Source: Microbacterium sp. LWH11-1.2 | Lineage (GTDB): Bacteria > Actinomycetota > Actinomycetes > Actinomycetales > Microbacteriaceae | Assembly: GCF_038397745.1 (NCBI RefSeq) | Contig: NZ_CP151636.1 | Location: forward strand, 2,852,001 to 2,916,000 | DNA length: 64,000 nucleotides | Reading direction: 5' to 3' | In this document: one piece after another, positions 62,453 through 64,000 of the stretch | Numbering within the stretch: the stretch's first letter is position 1 | Layout: every line of letters starts with the position of its first letter | Position numbers and translations under genes: made by a program | Notes under the pieces: generated by a model | Database searches by the model: none | What the model saw: only the letters and a program-made list of their open reading frames with translations | What the model was told of the DNA's origin: nothing

Positions 62453-62707
62453 TTAGGACCGCAGAACCAGGAACAGCAGATCACGCAAGGTGTCGCCCTG
62501 CCACTGATCCGGGTCATTCACCGCGATCGCCAGCCAACCGGCGTCGCTCATTTCGATATGCGCGACGTGATGCAGCGGACCCTCCTCGTACAGCATCCAG
62601 CGGTCACCGTCGGGGCGGACGGAATGCATCCGCCCGTCCTCGATGAAACGGAACGTGTGGCCGCGTTCGAGCTCGGGGGCCTCGTGGATGGTGGGCGTCG
62701 GGGTCAT
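62453..62707 (-). CDS. small hypothetical protein
   Basis: An 84-residue protein of no recognised family, rich in beta-strand-like alternation (HTFRFIEDGRMHSVRPDGDRWMLYEEG). No signal peptide or membrane segment. It lies in the phage-like scar after tRNA-Val. The 187-nt stretch after it (62708-62894) holds only an 8-bp inverted repeat (62799-62806 with 62814-62821). Confidence 0.5.
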   Translation of the reverse strand: MTPTPTIHEAPELERGHTFRFIEDGRMHSVRPDGDRWMLYEEGPLHHVAHIEMSDAGWLAIAVNDPDQWQGDTLRDLLFLVLRS

Positions 62708-62894
62708 GCCCGCACTCTATCGGTGCGCTCGTCAGGAGTCCGAGGCTCGTCGCACCATCTCCGTCGCCTCCCGCGCACGGAGGCGAAGCCATCTCGCGGA
62801 CCGCATCGGCGGTATGCGGTCTCCTCGCTCGGACGCAGCAAGCACGCTCCTGAGATGCGAACTGAGAGGAACAGAACCGATGAGCCACAGGCAG

Positions 62895-63305
62895 TCAGGA
62901 CTGTCGGGTGCTCTCCTTGTTGACCTTGTCGACCATCGAGGGGATCACGAACAGGTCGGAGAGCACCCAGATGATCAGGAACGCGAAGATCACGTTCCCG
63001 ATGATCAACGACCGCGAGTCAGGATCGACGTGGAACAGGAAGGACACGATCCACAGTGCCAGCAGCATCCATCCGATTCCGTAGCTGCGCAGGTAAAACC
63101 GGTGAGCACCAAGCGTCCCGAGCAGGATCACCAACCAATACGCCGCCGTCCGCGTCTTCACCAGCGTGATGACCACTGGCGCAGGTGCGACTGCCGGCGC
63201 AGCTCCTGCGGCTACCGGCCCCCACGATGCGCCGTCCCACCACTGCTTCTGCCCGTAGGCGTTGAGATACCAGCCTGCTTCGGGCGGTGATCCGGGAAAG
63301 GTCAT
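62895..63305 (-). CDS. DUF2510-TM2 domain membrane protein
   Basis: A 136-residue protein. The N-terminal DUF2510 motif (AGWYLNAYGQKQWWDGASW) is followed by a linker and a TM2 domain with hydrophobic hairpins (LVILLGTLGAHRFYLRSYGIGW carries the GxxGaHrFY signature). Function unknown; common in actinobacteria and also in phage-derived regions. Confidence 0.8.
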   Translation of the reverse strand: MTFPGSPPEAGWYLNAYGQKQWWDGASWGPVAAGAAPAVAPAPVVITLVKTRTAAYWLVILLGTLGAHRFYLRSYGIGWMLLALWIVSFLFHVDPDSRSLIIGNVIFAFLIIWVLSDLFVIPSMVDKVNKESTRQS

Positions 63306-63363
63306 CCCAGCAATCTATCGGTCCCAGAGAGCCAACGTGTGGAGCAGAGAGAGGCGGAGAACC

Positions 63364-63874
63364 ATGGCTGAGTGCACGCCGACGACCGGGGAGATCCGCC
63401 AGTACATCTCGGCGGCGGATCGGGTCACCGCGCACATGTTCTCGCCGGAGGAGGCCGACGCTGTTGAGGCCTTCGATCGATGGCGGCCGCTCATGATACC
63501 GAGGTGCGGGGAGTAGCAGCCGAGTCCGCCGTGGTAATCGCAGACCAGTACGCAGATGCCCAGGGCTTCTGCGGGCGAGCATCGGGTCCCTCACTGCTCG
63601 CGACGTCGCTGCACGCATCCGTCGCGATGCTGGGGCTGATGTCGTAGCCGAGGAACCGGAATGGGAGTACCGCATCGCGGTCGACGGCCAGCACGAGTGG
63701 CCGTTCGGACCGCGCGACCAAGAGCAGGGCGAGACGCTCGAAGAGGTGCAGGCGGCACTCGGAGGTCAGTACGGCGACCCGATGAGCGGCGACATCGAGC
63801 GGCGCACGAAGGTGATCCCGGCTGGCCCGTGGGTGCCGGTGAAGCAGGAAACAGCGGAGACCGATGGGCGCTGA
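63364..63874 (+). pseudogene. phage-like gene disrupted by two frameshifts
   Basis: Three consecutive frames join into one plausible protein. The first starts at 63364 (MAECTPTTGEIRQY) and runs to FDRW at about 63483. A missing base near 63484 moves the frame to AAHDTEVRGVAAESAVVIADQYADAQGF. A second shift near 63580 moves it to SLTARDVAARIRRD and on to the IERRTKVIPAGPWVPVKQE end, stopping at 63874. The ends resemble small proteins of actinobacteriophages. None of the three pieces has its own good start except the first. Confidence 0.55.
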
Positions 63875-63897
63875 CTGCCGATACGATGGGCCTCACC

Positions 63898-64000
63898 ATG
63901 AAGCGATGGACGATCAGGACAGACGGGCTCGTCAGAGACGAAGAGAACGACTTCGAGGTCGATCACGTCTGGCGGAACCGCGAGGCCAGCAATTGGGAGT
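63898..64000 (+). CDS. hypothetical protein, 5' part
   Basis: An open frame from ATG 63898 (or the in-frame ATG at 63886) runs to the window edge, 34 residues, starting MKRWTIRTDGLVRDEEN. No family recognised. It follows the frameshifted phage-like gene and is probably part of the same element. Confidence 0.4.
   Translation, partial: MKRWTIRTDGLVRDEENDFEVDHVWRNREASNWE

Noticed and set aside
62266..62517. Intact 83-residue gene on the minus strand at tRNA-Val
   Set aside because: The end is antisense tRNA and the beginning overlaps another frame without homology; only the middle looks like a helix-turn-helix remnant.
62799..62821. GACCGCAT/ATGCGGTC hairpin as a terminator
   Set aside because: The 8-bp stem is weak for this GC content, is not followed by a T-run and does not sit just after any gene end.

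Overview
The window is a high-GC, gene-dense actinobacterial chromosome segment, most likely from Microbacterium or a close relative in the Microbacteriaceae. This rests on the gene content (OpcA, actinobacterial SufBDC with a Rieske protein, FasR-like regulator next to fabD-fabH-acpP-fabF, homodimeric aceE, DUF3145, DUF3099, septum-formation lipoprotein), the heavy use of GTG starts, 4-nt ATGA/GTGA gene overlaps, and a TANNNT hexamer 6-7 nt before many start codons, as expected for leaderless transcripts. I saw no rRNA, CRISPR array or insertion sequence. No stretch over 300 bases lacks a gene; the longest gaps (about 200-250 nt) are promoter regions upstream of tkt/ctaB, sufB and aceE.

Layout. 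1-7.0 kb: end of dnaG, an orphan ABC ATPase, tRNA-Asn, a DapA-family aldolase, a methyltransferase and thioredoxin-reductase-like pair divergent from an XRE-cupin regulator, a lipoprotein and peptide deformylase. 7.0-16.3 kb: a transporter, then one overlapping minus-strand operon tkt-tal-pgi-zwf-opcA-pgl covering most of the pentose phosphate pathway and its entry point. 16.5-19.2 kb: ctaB and ctaA for heme O/A. 19.5-26.1 kb: sufB-sufD-Rieske-sufC-MIP18 factor, then a C-S lyase-like PLP enzyme and an MFS transporter. 26.0-28.0 kb: a TetR regulator that looks like BioQ, two tandem BioQ-type operators and bioMN.

28-45 kb: acyltransferase; a DedA-kinase-response regulator operon; ABC-F ATPase; PdxH-like oxidase; HAD phosphatase; ArsR-SRPBCC pair with its operator; cupin; an unusual GH16-like protein; a SURF1 cluster; FabG-like reductase; serB; divergent glgC/glgA; ABC ATPase; type B L31. 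45-52.7 kb is the most accessory-looking part: a fused GmrSD-type DUF262/DUF1524 protein translationally coupled to an S33 hydrolase, a divergent candidate 2-oxoglutarate/Fe(II) oxygenase with an iron-box-like promoter, DUF3145, and a YczR(MocR)/YczE pair.

52.8-60.4 kb: fatty-acid synthesis (fabD-fabH-acpP-fabF with FasR-like regulator) beside aceE, which makes the acetyl-CoA it uses. 60.6-62.2 kb: an ECF41 sigma factor with its carboxymuconolactone-decarboxylase-like partner and a recognisable ECF41 promoter. 62.2 kb to the end: tRNA-Val followed by short, truncated and frameshifted phage-like genes, which look like the scar of an element integrated at the tRNA.
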